Part shown: positions 16,428 to 25,520 of the stretch, piece by piece
How the letters are laid out: the number at the start of each line of letters is the position of its first letter
How positions within the stretch are numbered: position 1 is the first letter of the stretch
Assembly (NCBI GenBank): GCA_024642505.1
Contig: JAHEAZ010000010.1
Coordinates: 1-60,518, forward strand
DNA length: 60,518 nucleotides
Direction: 5' to 3'
Source: Gammaproteobacteria bacterium
Lineage (GTDB): Bacteria > Pseudomonadota > Gammaproteobacteria > Steroidobacterales > Steroidobacteraceae
Translations under genes and position numbers: made by a program
The notes under the pieces: model-generated
The model's input: the letters and a program-made list of their open reading frames with translations, nothing else
Databases searched by the model: none
Told to the model about the DNA's origin: nothing

Positions 16428-17755
16428 TGATCCGCAAGCTGCTGGCGGTGCTGGTGGCGCTGGCCGCCACGGTGCAGGCCTCGGCCGAGCAAACGCTGGT
16501 GCTTGCCGGCGGCACGATCATTGATGGTTACGGCAACCCACCGGTGCTAAATGGCGTGATCGTCGTTCAGGGGGAACGGATCAGCGCCGTGGGCACGGTC
16601 GGCTCGGTGGCGATTCCTGCCGATGCCGAGGTCATCTCGACCGAGGGCATGACGGTCATGCCCGGACTTTGGGACATGCAGGTCTACCTGTCCCGGCTTG
16701 GCCACGGCGACGACCAGCGCTGGTCGGAGACCTACCTGCCGATTGCCGAGCGAGTGGTGATGCCGTTGGCTGCGGCGCAGCTGCTGCAGGCGGGAGTCAC
16801 GAGCGCGCGCGTGCTGGGCGCGCCGGCGCGAGCGGTGGTCAGCGTTCGTGATCGCATCCGCGACAAGCGCATTCCCGGCCCGACGCTGTTCGTCACGGGG
16901 CCACAATTGGGCAAGGCGGTGGAGCCCGGCAAGGAAGACTGGCAGTGGGCGGTCACCGGCGTCGAAGACGGCCGAGCCAAGGTGGAGCGGTTGGCGGCTG
17001 CCGGGGTCGACTATGTTCTGCTCTCGCAACTGGACCTCTGGACGGAGGAAGAGCTGACGGTGGCGGTCAACGAGGCGCGCGTGCGTGGCCTCGGGGTCTT
17101 CGCCTTGGGGGAACGCGCCGCAGCAATCGAGCGCGGCCTCGAGAGTCGGGTCGACGGCTTTTTCGGACTCGGCACGATCGGCGGTTTTCCAGAGGAAATG
17201 ATGCAGCAGGTGACCGCGCGTGTCGCCGACACGCGGCAGCGGCCGTTGTCGTGGTCACCCGCCATCTCAGGCGTGTTGAACTACGAAGACCTGCGCCGAA
17301 ATGCCGAGCCACTCGACGATCCGGCTGCCGTCGCTGGCCTGCCACCGCTGGTCGCGTCGGATGTGCTCGCTTCTCTTGGGTCACTGGAGCGCTTGAACTG
17401 GTACGACATGCCCGCGGCACGTGCGCCGACGCTGTGCACCAAGCTGCGGCAGCTGGAGCGTGCCCGGGTTCGCCTGGTGCTCGGCTCGGACTCCGGAGCG
17501 CCGGCTCACCTGCATACGCGTGCCGCCTGGCAGGAAATCGACTACTGGGTGCGTGAATGTGGACTCGATCCGGTCCTTGCGATACAGGCGGCGACCCATG
17601 ATGCCGCTGCGGCGATGCGGGTTGAGCACGAGAGCGGTACGCTCGTGCCGGGCATGTATGCCGACATAATTGCAATCCGGGGCGACGTCCTGCGCAACCC
17701 TGCATTGTTGCAGCATGTCGATATCGTGATTCGCCACGGGCAGCGGCACCGCTGA
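16427..17755 (+). CDS. Exported amidohydrolase-fold protein lacking the metal ligands
   Basis: 442 aa with a signal peptide (about 1-20, ASA cleavage) and the composite domain architecture of metal-dependent amidohydrolases (imidazolonepropionase/prolidase-like group): TLVLAGGTIIDGYG, MPGLWDM, GSDSG near the end of the barrel and the C-terminal GTLVPGMYADIIAI. The HxH metal motif expected after MPGLWDM is QVY (Gln85, Tyr87). The later barrel histidines also appear absent (VFALGE and FFGLG where His is usual). It is therefore probably not a conventional metallohydrolase. The Asp in GSDSG remains. Overlaps the SRPBCC gene by one base. Confidence 0.82.
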   Translation: MIRKLLAVLVALAATVQASAEQTLVLAGGTIIDGYGNPPVLNGVIVVQGERISAVGTVGSVAIPADAEVISTEGMTVMPGLWDMQVYLSRLGHGDDQRWSETYLPIAERVVMPLAAAQLLQAGVTSARVLGAPARAVVSVRDRIRDKRIPGPTLFVTGPQLGKAVEPGKEDWQWAVTGVEDGRAKVERLAAAGVDYVLLSQLDLWTEEELTVAVNEARVRGLGVFALGERAAAIERGLESRVDGFFGLGTIGGFPEEMMQQVTARVADTRQRPLSWSPAISGVLNYEDLRRNAEPLDDPAAVAGLPPLVASDVLASLGSLERLNWYDMPAARAPTLCTKLRQLERARVRLVLGSDSGAPAHLHTRAAWQEIDYWVRECGLDPVLAIQAATHDAAAAMRVEHESGTLVPGMYADIIAIRGDVLRNPALLQHVDIVIRHGQRHR

Positions 17756-17807
17756 GCCATTTCGCGTCATAATGACCGTGGTCGCAATGGATGCGGGGAG
17801 TGACGCC

Positions 17808-18182
17808 ATGAGTCGATTCATCTTGCGAGCCGCGATAGCGGCGCTCGGGTTATGGCTCGCCACGGAGTGGATCGACGGGCTTTACATCGACGCGCCGATG
17901 ACGCTGGTGGTCGCTGCGTTGCTGCTGGGCGTCGTCAACGCCTTCATCCGGCCGCTGCTCATCCTGCTGACCCTTCCCTTTACCGTGGTGACGCTCGGAC
18001 TGTTTCTGCTGGTGGTCAATGCGGCGATGCTGGCGCTCGTCGCGGCAGTGCTGCCCGGCATGCAGGTCATTGGCTTCTGGGATGCGTTCTGGGGCGCGCT
18101 GATCGTCAGTATTGTCAGCTGGATAGGCTCGATGATGTTCGGGCCGAAAGGCAGGATCGACGTTCGAATACACCGTGACTGA
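17808..18182 (+). CDS. Small four-helix membrane protein, phage-holin-4-like family (PF04020 type)
   Basis: 124 aa with about four hydrophobic helices and the family pattern NAFIRPLLILLTLPFTVVTLGLF in the middle, recognised as the YvlD/Phage_holin_4_2 type of conserved membrane protein. Despite the name, these are ordinary chromosomal genes of unknown function, and there is no phage context here. The ATG at 17808 has a GGGGAG box upstream; an earlier ATG at 17772 adds a short non-membrane stretch and is less likely. Confidence 0.83.
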   Translation: MSRFILRAAIAALGLWLATEWIDGLYIDAPMTLVVAALLLGVVNAFIRPLLILLTLPFTVVTLGLFLLVVNAAMLALVAAVLPGMQVIGFWDAFWGALIVSIVSWIGSMMFGPKGRIDVRIHRD

Positions 18183-18194
18183 AGTGGGGACTAC

Positions 18195-18587
18195 ATGAAC
18201 GAACTCGCGTCGGGTCGCCCCGTCGTCGGCTGGCTGATAATACTGTTCGCAGTGACCGGCGGCCTGCTGGCCCAGGCGGCAATGCCGGCGGGTCTCGGCT
18301 GGATGAAGGGGGCAACGGCGGCCTTCTTCACGGATCGCGACTGGGAATTGCTGGACGAGACGCTGAAGGAGGCACTCGACGCAGCCGCCGATGGCGATGC
18401 GCGTGAGTGGTCGAACGAGAAGTCGGGAGCCAGCGGCAGGGTGACGCCCCTGGCCAGCGAGCGCCGCGATGACATCACCTGCAGGCGAGTGCGCATAGAG
18501 AGCCTGGCCAAGGGATCGTCCAGCAGCTACCGCTACCTGTTCTGTCGGCGCGGCGACGGTCCATGGGGCATAGGCCAGCCGAAGTAA
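18195..18587 (+). CDS. Hypothetical exported protein with 17-kDa antigen-like domain
   Basis: 130 aa with an N-terminal hydrophobic segment (about 10-30) that may be a signal or anchor. The mature part contains TDRDWELLDETLKEALDAAADGDAREWSN followed by two conserved-looking Cys (TCRR and FCRRGDGPW), resembling the C-terminal domain of the RT0821/Lpp0805 (17-kDa surface antigen-like) proteins. The match is by eye only. It follows the small membrane protein by 12 bp and is likely co-transcribed. Confidence 0.65.
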   Translation: MNELASGRPVVGWLIILFAVTGGLLAQAAMPAGLGWMKGATAAFFTDRDWELLDETLKEALDAAADGDAREWSNEKSGASGRVTPLASERRDDITCRRVRIESLAKGSSSSYRYLFCRRGDGPWGIGQPK

Positions 18588-18595
18588 AGCGGGGA

Positions 18596-18615
18596 CAGTT
18601 TACTTTTTGACCATA
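18596..18615. repeat. REP-like half site (GGGGACAGTTTACTT)
   Basis: Single arm with the GGGGACAGTTTACTT sequence that recurs as a perfect inverted repeat at 56179-56260. It lies in the 92-bp gap between the convergent hypothetical and EamA genes. No second arm of comparable quality is next to it; the nearest relatives flank the 5' end of the EamA gene about 1 kb away. Confidence 0.7.
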
Positions 18616-18679
18616 CTCCGACGTGCGAGGCGGGGTGCCTGGTCAAGAAGACGTTCCCGATGCCTGTAGTGTCCATCGG

Positions 18680-19621
18680 TCATCGGCTCCTCGCGTGCTG
18701 CGCCAGCCGGAGCAGCCTTTCTGCGTAGCCGGTGACCAGCGCCACTGCCACGAGGATCACTGCCAAGCCGCCGATCTGCATCGCGCCCAGCGTCTCGCCC
18801 AACGCGGCCCAGCCCAGGAGCGCGGCGAGGCAGGGGATCACGTAGGCATAGGTGCCTACGACCACCGGTGCCGTATGGATCGTGAGGAACGAGTAGGCCG
18901 AGTAGGCCAGGCAGGAGCTCATCAGCGTCAGCCACAGAAACGCCGCTGCACCCGGGCCGGACCAGTTCATGCGCATTGGCTCCCCCGTCAACACGGCACC
19001 GGCCAGCAGGCAGATGCCGCCGGCCAGCATCTGCAATGACAGGAACATGGTGGGTGAATTGGCGATGGTGGCATTGCGGAAGTAGACCGTGGCCACTGAC
19101 CAGCCTACGCAACCCGCCAGGATGACGAGCTGCCAGCCAAATGAGCCAGCGCCACTGCCGTGCCCGGTATCCAGAACGAGTAGCACGCCGAATAATCCAA
19201 GGATGAGCCCAGAGCGCGCCGCGCCCGACAGCGGTGTGGCCCGCCGGCCGAAGGTGCCGAGCCATCCGATGATCAATGCCGGCGTAGCGTTGAGCAGCGC
19301 CGAGATGTTGGAAGCCACATGCTGCATTCCCAGAACGTTGCAGCCATTGCTCAGCACGATGCTGCCCGCCGCGACGACAGCGACGTGTCGTAGTTCACCT
19401 GCAGCCAGCCTGGGCGGACCACCGCGCCACCACGCAACGATGCCGAGCAGCAGTCCCGCCAGGATGAAGCGCAGTCCCGCCGCAAGCAGCGGCGGCTCCT
19501 CCGTGACCATCACCTTGGTTGCCAGGAAGCTCGAGCCCCAGACCAGGTAGACGACGGCCAGCGCGATGGTGATTCGCGCGCGCTGTGAAACTGGGGACAG
19601 GGATGGTTTGCTGTTGGCCAC
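18680..19621 (-). CDS. EamA/DMT-superfamily transporter
   Basis: Ten-helix metabolite exporter of about 313 aa formed by two EamA repeats; the first repeat begins YLVWGSSFLATKVM, the second FGWQLVILAGCVGWSVATVYFR. Resembles the YedA group; the substrate is unknown. The only usable start is a GTG at 19621. The first dozen residues (ANSKPSLSPVS) are encoded by an arm of the GGGGACAG repeat, so the N-terminus seems to have been extended into, or created by, a repeat element. Confidence 0.88.
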   Translation of the reverse strand: MANSKPSLSPVSQRARITIALAVVYLVWGSSFLATKVMVTEEPPLLAAGLRFILAGLLLGIVAWWRGGPPRLAAGELRHVAVVAAGSIVLSNGCNVLGMQHVASNISALLNATPALIIGWLGTFGRRATPLSGAARSGLILGLFGVLLVLDTGHGSGAGSFGWQLVILAGCVGWSVATVYFRNATIANSPTMFLSLQMLAGGICLLAGAVLTGEPMRMNWSGPGAAAFLWLTLMSSCLAYSAYSFLTIHTAPVVVGTYAYVIPCLAALLGWAALGETLGAMQIGGLAVILVAVALVTGYAERLLRLAQHARSR

Positions 19622-19678
19622 TCAGATTTACCGCAACGGACGATGGCCCCGTGAAGGAAACGAGTAAACCGTCCCCAG
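19591..19678. repeat. REP/BIME-like imperfect inverted repeat at the EamA start
   Basis: Left arm 19591-19609 (CTGGGGACAGGGATGGTTT) and right arm 19662-19678 (GAGTAAACCGTCCCCAG) are imperfect reverse complements sharing the GGGGAC core and a GGTTT end. The left arm lies in the EamA coding sequence and the right arm upstream of it. Related to the elements at 18.6, 26.7, 34.2 and 56.2 kb. Confidence 0.65.
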
Positions 19679-19691
19679 CTACGTCAGCAGT

Positions 19692-21623
19692 TCAAGCCTT
19701 ACGCGCCCCGCGTGTCGCCGTGTGGTACATCCACCAGGCCACGCCCGCGAGCGCGGCGGCGCCCGCCCAGCGTCCCGGGCGCAGCGACTCGGCGACAGAC
19801 AAGATGTCCGCGTCGCCGCTCAGCACGATCGGAATGGCGAGCAAGACGCCGAAAATGGCCTCGCCGGCGATCAACCCGGCTGCGAACAACAGGCCTGTCT
19901 GGACTCCCTCACCGGTGTCCCGCCGGCCGCCGGCGGCGCCGTGCCAGCGCGCGGCGAGGTGAGCCAGCAGCCCGCCAGCGAATACGGGCGTTGAAAGCTC
20001 CAGTGGCAGGTAGATCCCGACGGCGACCGCCAGGATCGGCGCACGCCAGTTCGCGCCGGTCCTGCGCAGGCGTTCGTCGATGAGGATGACGATCACTCCG
20101 ACGATCGCGCCAGCGGCGATCATTGCCCAGGGCAGGCCGCCGATAAAAATGCCTTGGGCGACGGACGCCATTAATGTCGCCTGCGGCGCTGCGAGGGGAG
20201 TCACCCCGGCGTGCGCAGGCGTGCCGATGCCATAAGCCTCGAGCAGCAGGTTGAGAACGGGCGCCATCACGGCGGCGCTCGACACTGCCCCGATGGCGAG
20301 CATTACCTGTTGCCGCCAAGGCGTCGCGCCGACCAGCTGGCCTGCCTTCAGGTCCTGGAGGTTGTCGCCTGCGATCGCGGCGGCATTGCAGATCACCGCG
20401 CCGATCATGATCGCGGCAACCGGGCCAATGACCGAGCCGCGACCCAGCATCGCCAGCAATACGAGCGAGGCGAAGAGTATCGTCGAAATGGTGATGCCGG
20501 AGACGGGGTTGTTCGAGGAGCCAACCAGGCCGGCCATGTAGCCGCTGACCGAGGAGAACACGAAGCCGGCGACGACCATGATGATGGCCATCGCCAGCGC
20601 CACGCCGAAGCTTTCCACTACCACGTAGTAGAGTGTGAACAGCGGCAGCACGAACAGCACGACACCATAGAGGATCAGGCTCATCGGCAGATCGCGTTCG
20701 GTGTGCGGGACATTGGCAGCGCCGGCGTGATGCGTTTCTAGCCCGCTCTTCAGGCCCGACAGCAACGAGCCACGCAGTGTCCAGAGCGACCACAGACCGC
20801 CGACGAGCATGGCGCCGACGCCGATATAGCGAACCTGCGCGCTCCAGATGGCCCACGCGGCATCCTCCGCACCCGCGCTGGCAAGCTGCGCCGCCAGGGC
20901 GGGGTCGTGTCCCTGGAAGTACTCGTTGTACAGCGGGATGAAGACCCACCAGGAAAGGGCGCCGCCGGAGAGCATGACGACGCCGATGTTCAGGCCGACG
21001 ATGTACCCGACGGCAAGCAGCGCCGGCGAAAGGCTGAAGCCGAAGAAGGCGATTCCGCGGCTGCCGACGTAGCCTGACGCAGTGAACGCCTCCGGCGCGA
21101 GCTTCAGCCCGGACAATGCCACCTTGAACGCGGCACCCGCGGCGGCGGCGAGCCCGAGTGCGCGCAGCCCACGACCGGGGTTGGCGCTGACCTTGAGTAC
21201 CTCAGCAGTGGCGACGCCCTCGGGAAACTTCAGCTGCTGGTCGACGATCAGGGTGCGGCGAAGCGGGACGGAAAACAGCACGCCAAGCAGGCCGCCGAGC
21301 CCCGCGATCGCCAGTACCCACCAGTAGTCGAAACGTTGCCAGGTCCCGAGCAGCACCAGCGCCGGGATCGTGAAGATCGTTCCTGCGGCGATCGACGAGC
21401 CGGCCGATGCGCCGGTGGCGACGATGTTGTTCTCGAGGATGCTGACCTGGCCGAACAGCCGCAGGACACCCATCGACACGACTGCGGCCGGGATCGCCGT
21501 TGCCACCGTGAGTCCCGCGAACAGGCCGAGATAGGCGTTGGCCGCCGCCAGGATCACAGTAAGCACGATCGACAGCAGGACGGCCCTGAACGTCAGCTGC
21601 CGCGCCGGATCGCCGTTCTCCAT
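19692..21623 (-). CDS. OPT family oligopeptide transporter
   Basis: Inner-membrane transporter, about 643 aa with many hydrophobic helices. The start RQLTFRAVLLSIVLTVILAAANAYLGLFAGLTVATAIPAA and the internal NNPVSGITI and GDNLQDLKAGQLVGATPW are typical of prokaryotic OPT proteins, which import short peptides or metal chelates. The ATG at 21623 has a GGGGGTGG box just upstream and matches family N-termini. An upstream ATG at 21674 would overlap the end of the POT gene. Likely co-transcribed with that peptide transporter. Confidence 0.92.
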   Translation of the reverse strand: MENGDPARQLTFRAVLLSIVLTVILAAANAYLGLFAGLTVATAIPAAVVSMGVLRLFGQVSILENNIVATGASAGSSIAAGTIFTIPALVLLGTWQRFDYWWVLAIAGLGGLLGVLFSVPLRRTLIVDQQLKFPEGVATAEVLKVSANPGRGLRALGLAAAAGAAFKVALSGLKLAPEAFTASGYVGSRGIAFFGFSLSPALLAVGYIVGLNIGVVMLSGGALSWWVFIPLYNEYFQGHDPALAAQLASAGAEDAAWAIWSAQVRYIGVGAMLVGGLWSLWTLRGSLLSGLKSGLETHHAGAANVPHTERDLPMSLILYGVVLFVLPLFTLYYVVVESFGVALAMAIIMVVAGFVFSSVSGYMAGLVGSSNNPVSGITISTILFASLVLLAMLGRGSVIGPVAAIMIGAVICNAAAIAGDNLQDLKAGQLVGATPWRQQVMLAIGAVSSAAVMAPVLNLLLEAYGIGTPAHAGVTPLAAPQATLMASVAQGIFIGGLPWAMIAAGAIVGVIVILIDERLRRTGANWRAPILAVAVGIYLPLELSTPVFAGGLLAHLAARWHGAAGGRRDTGEGVQTGLLFAAGLIAGEAIFGVLLAIPIVLSGDADILSVAESLRPGRWAGAAALAGVAWWMYHTATRGARKA

Positions 21624-21657
21624 CAACCACCCCCAAGTAGTTCGCCGAGCAGGCGAC

Positions 21658-23142
<1,485 letters not shown>

Positions 23143-23185
23143 TGCGACCTGCGGACCAGTGACTACTCGTTCGGATCAGGCGGTT

Positions 23186-23974
23186 TCAGGCCGCAGGCGC
23201 GTCGCTTTCTTCGTCATCGTCGGCGCGGGCCGGCGTATTGCGAACCAGGACGCGGGCCAACAGGATGCCAGCCTCGTAGAGCACGTACATGGGGATCGCC
23301 ATCATCGTCTGCGACACGGCATCAGGCGGCGTGATGAACGCCGCAACCACGAAGATACCGAGCATTACGAAGCCGCGGTGCCTGCCCAGTGCCTCGATCT
23401 GCACCAGGCCGGTTCGCACCAGCAGCACCGTGGCGATCGGGATCTCGAAGGCCAGGCCAAAGGCGAAGAACAGCAGCACCACGAAATCGAGGTACTGCGT
23501 CATGTCGGTCATCATGCTCACGCCTGCAGGCGTCGTAGAAACGAAGAACTGGAACATCACCGGAAACACGATGAAGTATGCGAACGCCGCGCCCGCATAG
23601 AACAGCAACACGCTCGATACCAGCAACGGCATCGCGAAGCGGCGTTCGTGACGGTAGAGCCCGGGCGCGACGAACGACCACAGCTGGTACAGGATGTAGG
23701 GCATCGCGAAGAAGACAGCTGCCAGCAGCCCGAGCTTGAACGGCGTCATGAAGGGTGCCACCACGCTGGTGGCGATCATGTTCGCGCCGACGGGCAACTT
23801 CGCTCGCAGCGGCTCGGTCATCCAGGCGAACAGGTCGTTGGCGAAGTACAGGCAGGGGATAGCCATGACGCCGGTCGCGATCATCGACCGCAACAGCCGG
23901 TCGCGCAGCTCGACCAGGTGGGACAGCAGCGTCCCCTCGATAAGCTTGTCGTCCTTGCCGGTCTCGCCGGTCAT
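23186..23974 (-). CDS. tatC: Sec-independent translocase subunit TatC
   Basis: Six-helix membrane protein of 262 aa that binds the twin-arginine signal peptide. Visible features are the N-terminal SHLVELRDRLLRS signature and the conserved first-loop and LPYILYQLWSFVAPGLYRHERR region, here written as MPYILYQLWSF. The acidic, Ala-ending tail DDDEESDAPAA is normal for the family. The start overlaps the end of tatB by 4 bp. Last gene of tatABC. Confidence 0.97.
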   Translation of the reverse strand: MTGETGKDDKLIEGTLLSHLVELRDRLLRSMIATGVMAIPCLYFANDLFAWMTEPLRAKLPVGANMIATSVVAPFMTPFKLGLLAAVFFAMPYILYQLWSFVAPGLYRHERRFAMPLLVSSVLLFYAGAAFAYFIVFPVMFQFFVSTTPAGVSMMTDMTQYLDFVVLLFFAFGLAFEIPIATVLLVRTGLVQIEALGRHRGFVMLGIFVVAAFITPPDAVSQTMMAIPMYVLYEAGILLARVLVRNTPARADDDEESDAPAA

Positions 23975-24321
23975 GGGCTCGGCTTGGGCGTGGGATCGGG
24001 ACGCGTTTCCGCCGCATCCTGCGCGGGCGGCGACTCGCCGGCGGGCGCGGCGTCGGCCGCCTCGGTGGGGGCCGGGGCCTCGGCGGGATCGGGCCCGGTC
24101 GCCGGTCGTGACGGCTTACGGGTTGGCCCGGGGCGCGTCCAGTCGCGGTCCGCCTTGATCACTTCTTCATCCAGCTGGCTCCTGAGCTGGCGCGCCATGG
24201 CGCGCGCACGCCCGACCCAGCGGCCGATGTCAGCGGCCACCTTGGGGAGCTTCTCGGGGCCGAGCACAACCAGCGCGATCCCGAGAATCAGGATGATCTC
24301 GGTGAAGCCGACCTCGAACAT
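23971..24321 (-). CDS. tatB: Sec-independent translocase subunit TatB
   Basis: 116 aa with an N-terminal membrane helix (MFEVGFTEIILILGIALVVLGPEKLP), an amphipathic helix containing GRWVGRARAMARQLRSQLDEE, and a Pro/Ala-rich disordered tail. The Glu at position 8 in the helix and the longer tail distinguish it from TatA. Forms the signal-peptide receptor with TatC. Overlaps tatC by 4 bp and follows tatA by 7 bp. Confidence 0.95.
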   Translation of the reverse strand: MFEVGFTEIILILGIALVVLGPEKLPKVAADIGRWVGRARAMARQLRSQLDEEVIKADRDWTRPGPTRKPSRPATGPDPAEAPAPTEAADAAPAGESPPAQDAAETRPDPTPKPSP

Positions 24322-24328
24322 TGTGCGG

Positions 24329-24562
24329 TCAGGCGTTCTTCGAGTTGCTTGATTCGCGCTTTTGCGAGTCGAACTCGGCGTCCGGGCGCTTGTCCTGCTC
24401 CAGCTGGCGCGAGCTATCCTCCTCGTCGCCCTCGTTCATCGCTTTCTTGAAGCCCTTTACGGCCGAACCAAGGTCCGAGCCGATCGTGCGCAGTTTCTTT
24501 GCGCCGAAGATCAGCAGGGCGATGGCCAGGATGATCAGCAGTTCACGGAATCCAATACCCAT
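24329..24562 (-). CDS. tatA: Sec-independent translocase subunit TatA
   Basis: 77 aa pore-forming component with a single N-terminal membrane helix ([22 protein letters not shown]), the FGxKKL hinge, and an amphipathic helix followed by an acidic/lysine-rich tail. The ATG at 24562 is chosen as TatA always begins within a few residues of the helix; a longer frame upstream is not conserved-looking. First gene of the tatABC operon. Confidence 0.95.
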   Translation of the reverse strand: MGIGFRELLIILAIALLIFGAKKLRTIGSDLGSAVKGFKKAMNEGDEEDSSRQLEQDKRPDAEFDSQKRESSNSKNA

Positions 24563-24653
24563 ATTTCCAACTCCGGCCCGAACAGCGGGCGGGACGGTGA
24601 TGATACGACAAGCGACGCCGCTAACTAGCCTGCGTATTGCACGGACCGGACTT

Positions 24654-25109
24654 TCATCCCGATCCGCCGGGTGCAACCCTCAGCCAGAAGGTGACCGGGC
24701 CGTCGTTGGTGAGCGAAACCCGCATATGGGCCCCAAACTCACCCCGTTGGACATTACCGATGCGCTTTCGTGCCGCGTCCACCAGGAAGTCGAACAGGCG
24801 GCGACCCTCCTCGGGCGCTGCGGCGGTGCTGAAACCGGGCCGCATGCCCTTGTGCGTCTCGGCCGCCAGCGTGAACTGTGGCACCAGCAGCAGTCCGCCG
24901 CCGGTGTCAGCCACGCTCAGGTTCATCCGGCCTTCCGGGTCGGCAAAGACGCGATATCCGACCAGCCGCCCGAGCAGGCGGGTGGCTTCAGACTCGGTGT
25001 CACCGCGCTCGACGCCGACCAGCACCAGCAGGCCGCTGCCGATGCGGCCAACGATCTCGGGGCCGACCTCGACCCGGGCTTCGCTGACTCGCTGCAGAAG
25101 GCCGATCAT
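24654..25109 (-). CDS. dtd: D-aminoacyl-tRNA deacylase
   Basis: 151 aa enzyme that removes D-amino acids (and glycine from tRNA-Ala) from mischarged tRNAs. The family motifs are LVPQFTLAA (usual SQFTLxA motif, here with Pro for Ser) and NDGPVTFWL (the cross-subunit NxGPVT motif). The N-terminus [15 protein letters not shown] is typical. It precedes tatA by about 90 bp on the same strand. Its upstream side is a long structured gap shared with the divergent TRAP transporter gene. Confidence 0.95.
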   Translation of the reverse strand: MIGLLQRVSEARVEVGPEIVGRIGSGLLVLVGVERGDTESEATRLLGRLVGYRVFADPEGRMNLSVADTGGGLLLVPQFTLAAETHKGMRPGFSTAAAPEEGRRLFDFLVDAARKRIGNVQRGEFGAHMRVSLTNDGPVTFWLRVAPGGSG

Positions 25110-25441
25110 CGGAAAGCTCCATAATTGCTTACCGGATGATCCGCCAATTCAGTACCCCCCGGTAGCCTGCTCGATCGGCAATCGACGCAGAAGGAATAAA
25201 AGCCCCACTGGTGTCACTATATAGACTAGATATTTATACCTGATGCCCACAAGAAACTAATTATTAACATAGTGGTGGAATAGTTGACAGATATCGCAGC
25301 AATATGAATATTAATGGTGTAATGAGTTCATAAAATAGTAATTTAAGATTCGATTGTGGGATATGCAAGCGATTGGGTCAATGGCCGAGCGGCCAGCCCG
25401 CCATGACGCGGCAGCGATTACTGGCCGCGCCGGGAGGGGGG
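25110..25441. promoter_or_regulatory. Long divergent regulatory gap with an AT-rich island (25190-25365)
   Basis: The 411-bp gap between dtd and the TRAP binding-protein gene begins with about 170 bp that are markedly AT-rich in an otherwise GC-rich window. This island holds runs such as TATATAGACTAGATATTTATA and a good -35-like TTGACA at 25284-25289 with AATATT 17 bp on. To its right are inverted repeats: GCGGCCAG 25389-25396 with CTGGCCGC 25421-25428, and further ones beside the start. No gene was found. Such AT-rich DNA upstream of a sigma-54-type promoter could be bent or bound by nucleoid proteins or an activator. Confidence 0.5.
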
Positions 25442-25457
25442 TGGCACGAGTGCCGCC
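25442..25457 (+). promoter_or_regulatory. Possible sigma-54 (-24/-12) promoter
   Basis: The sequence TGGCACGAGTGCCGCC matches the -24 element (TGGCACG) completely and keeps the invariant GC at the -12 position with correct spacing, but has CC where TT is preferred. The predicted start, about 12 bp on (near 25468), leaves a 5' leader of roughly 50 nt before the ATG at 25521. The same bases also form a GGCAC-GA-GTGCC palindrome, so an operator or hairpin is an alternative reading. Confidence 0.4.
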
Positions 25458-25489
25458 GGCCGCATGTTGTGTTATCTATAGATGCGGCC
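25458..25489 (+). promoter_or_regulatory. Inverted repeat in the TRAP operon leader
   Basis: GGCCGCAT at 25458-25465 and ATGCGGCC at 25482-25489 are perfect reverse complements separated by 16 bp that include the palindrome ATCTATAGAT (25474-25483). It could be a DNA operator or a leader-RNA hairpin. It ends 31 bp before the start codon. Confidence 0.45.
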
Positions 25490-25520
25490 AACCGGCAAGC
25501 GAAAAACAAGGGGATGCACC

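Noticed and set aside
17808-18182. Reading the holin-4-like protein as evidence of prophage
   Set aside because: The family is a common chromosomal membrane protein; no other phage genes, integrase or attachment sites are present.
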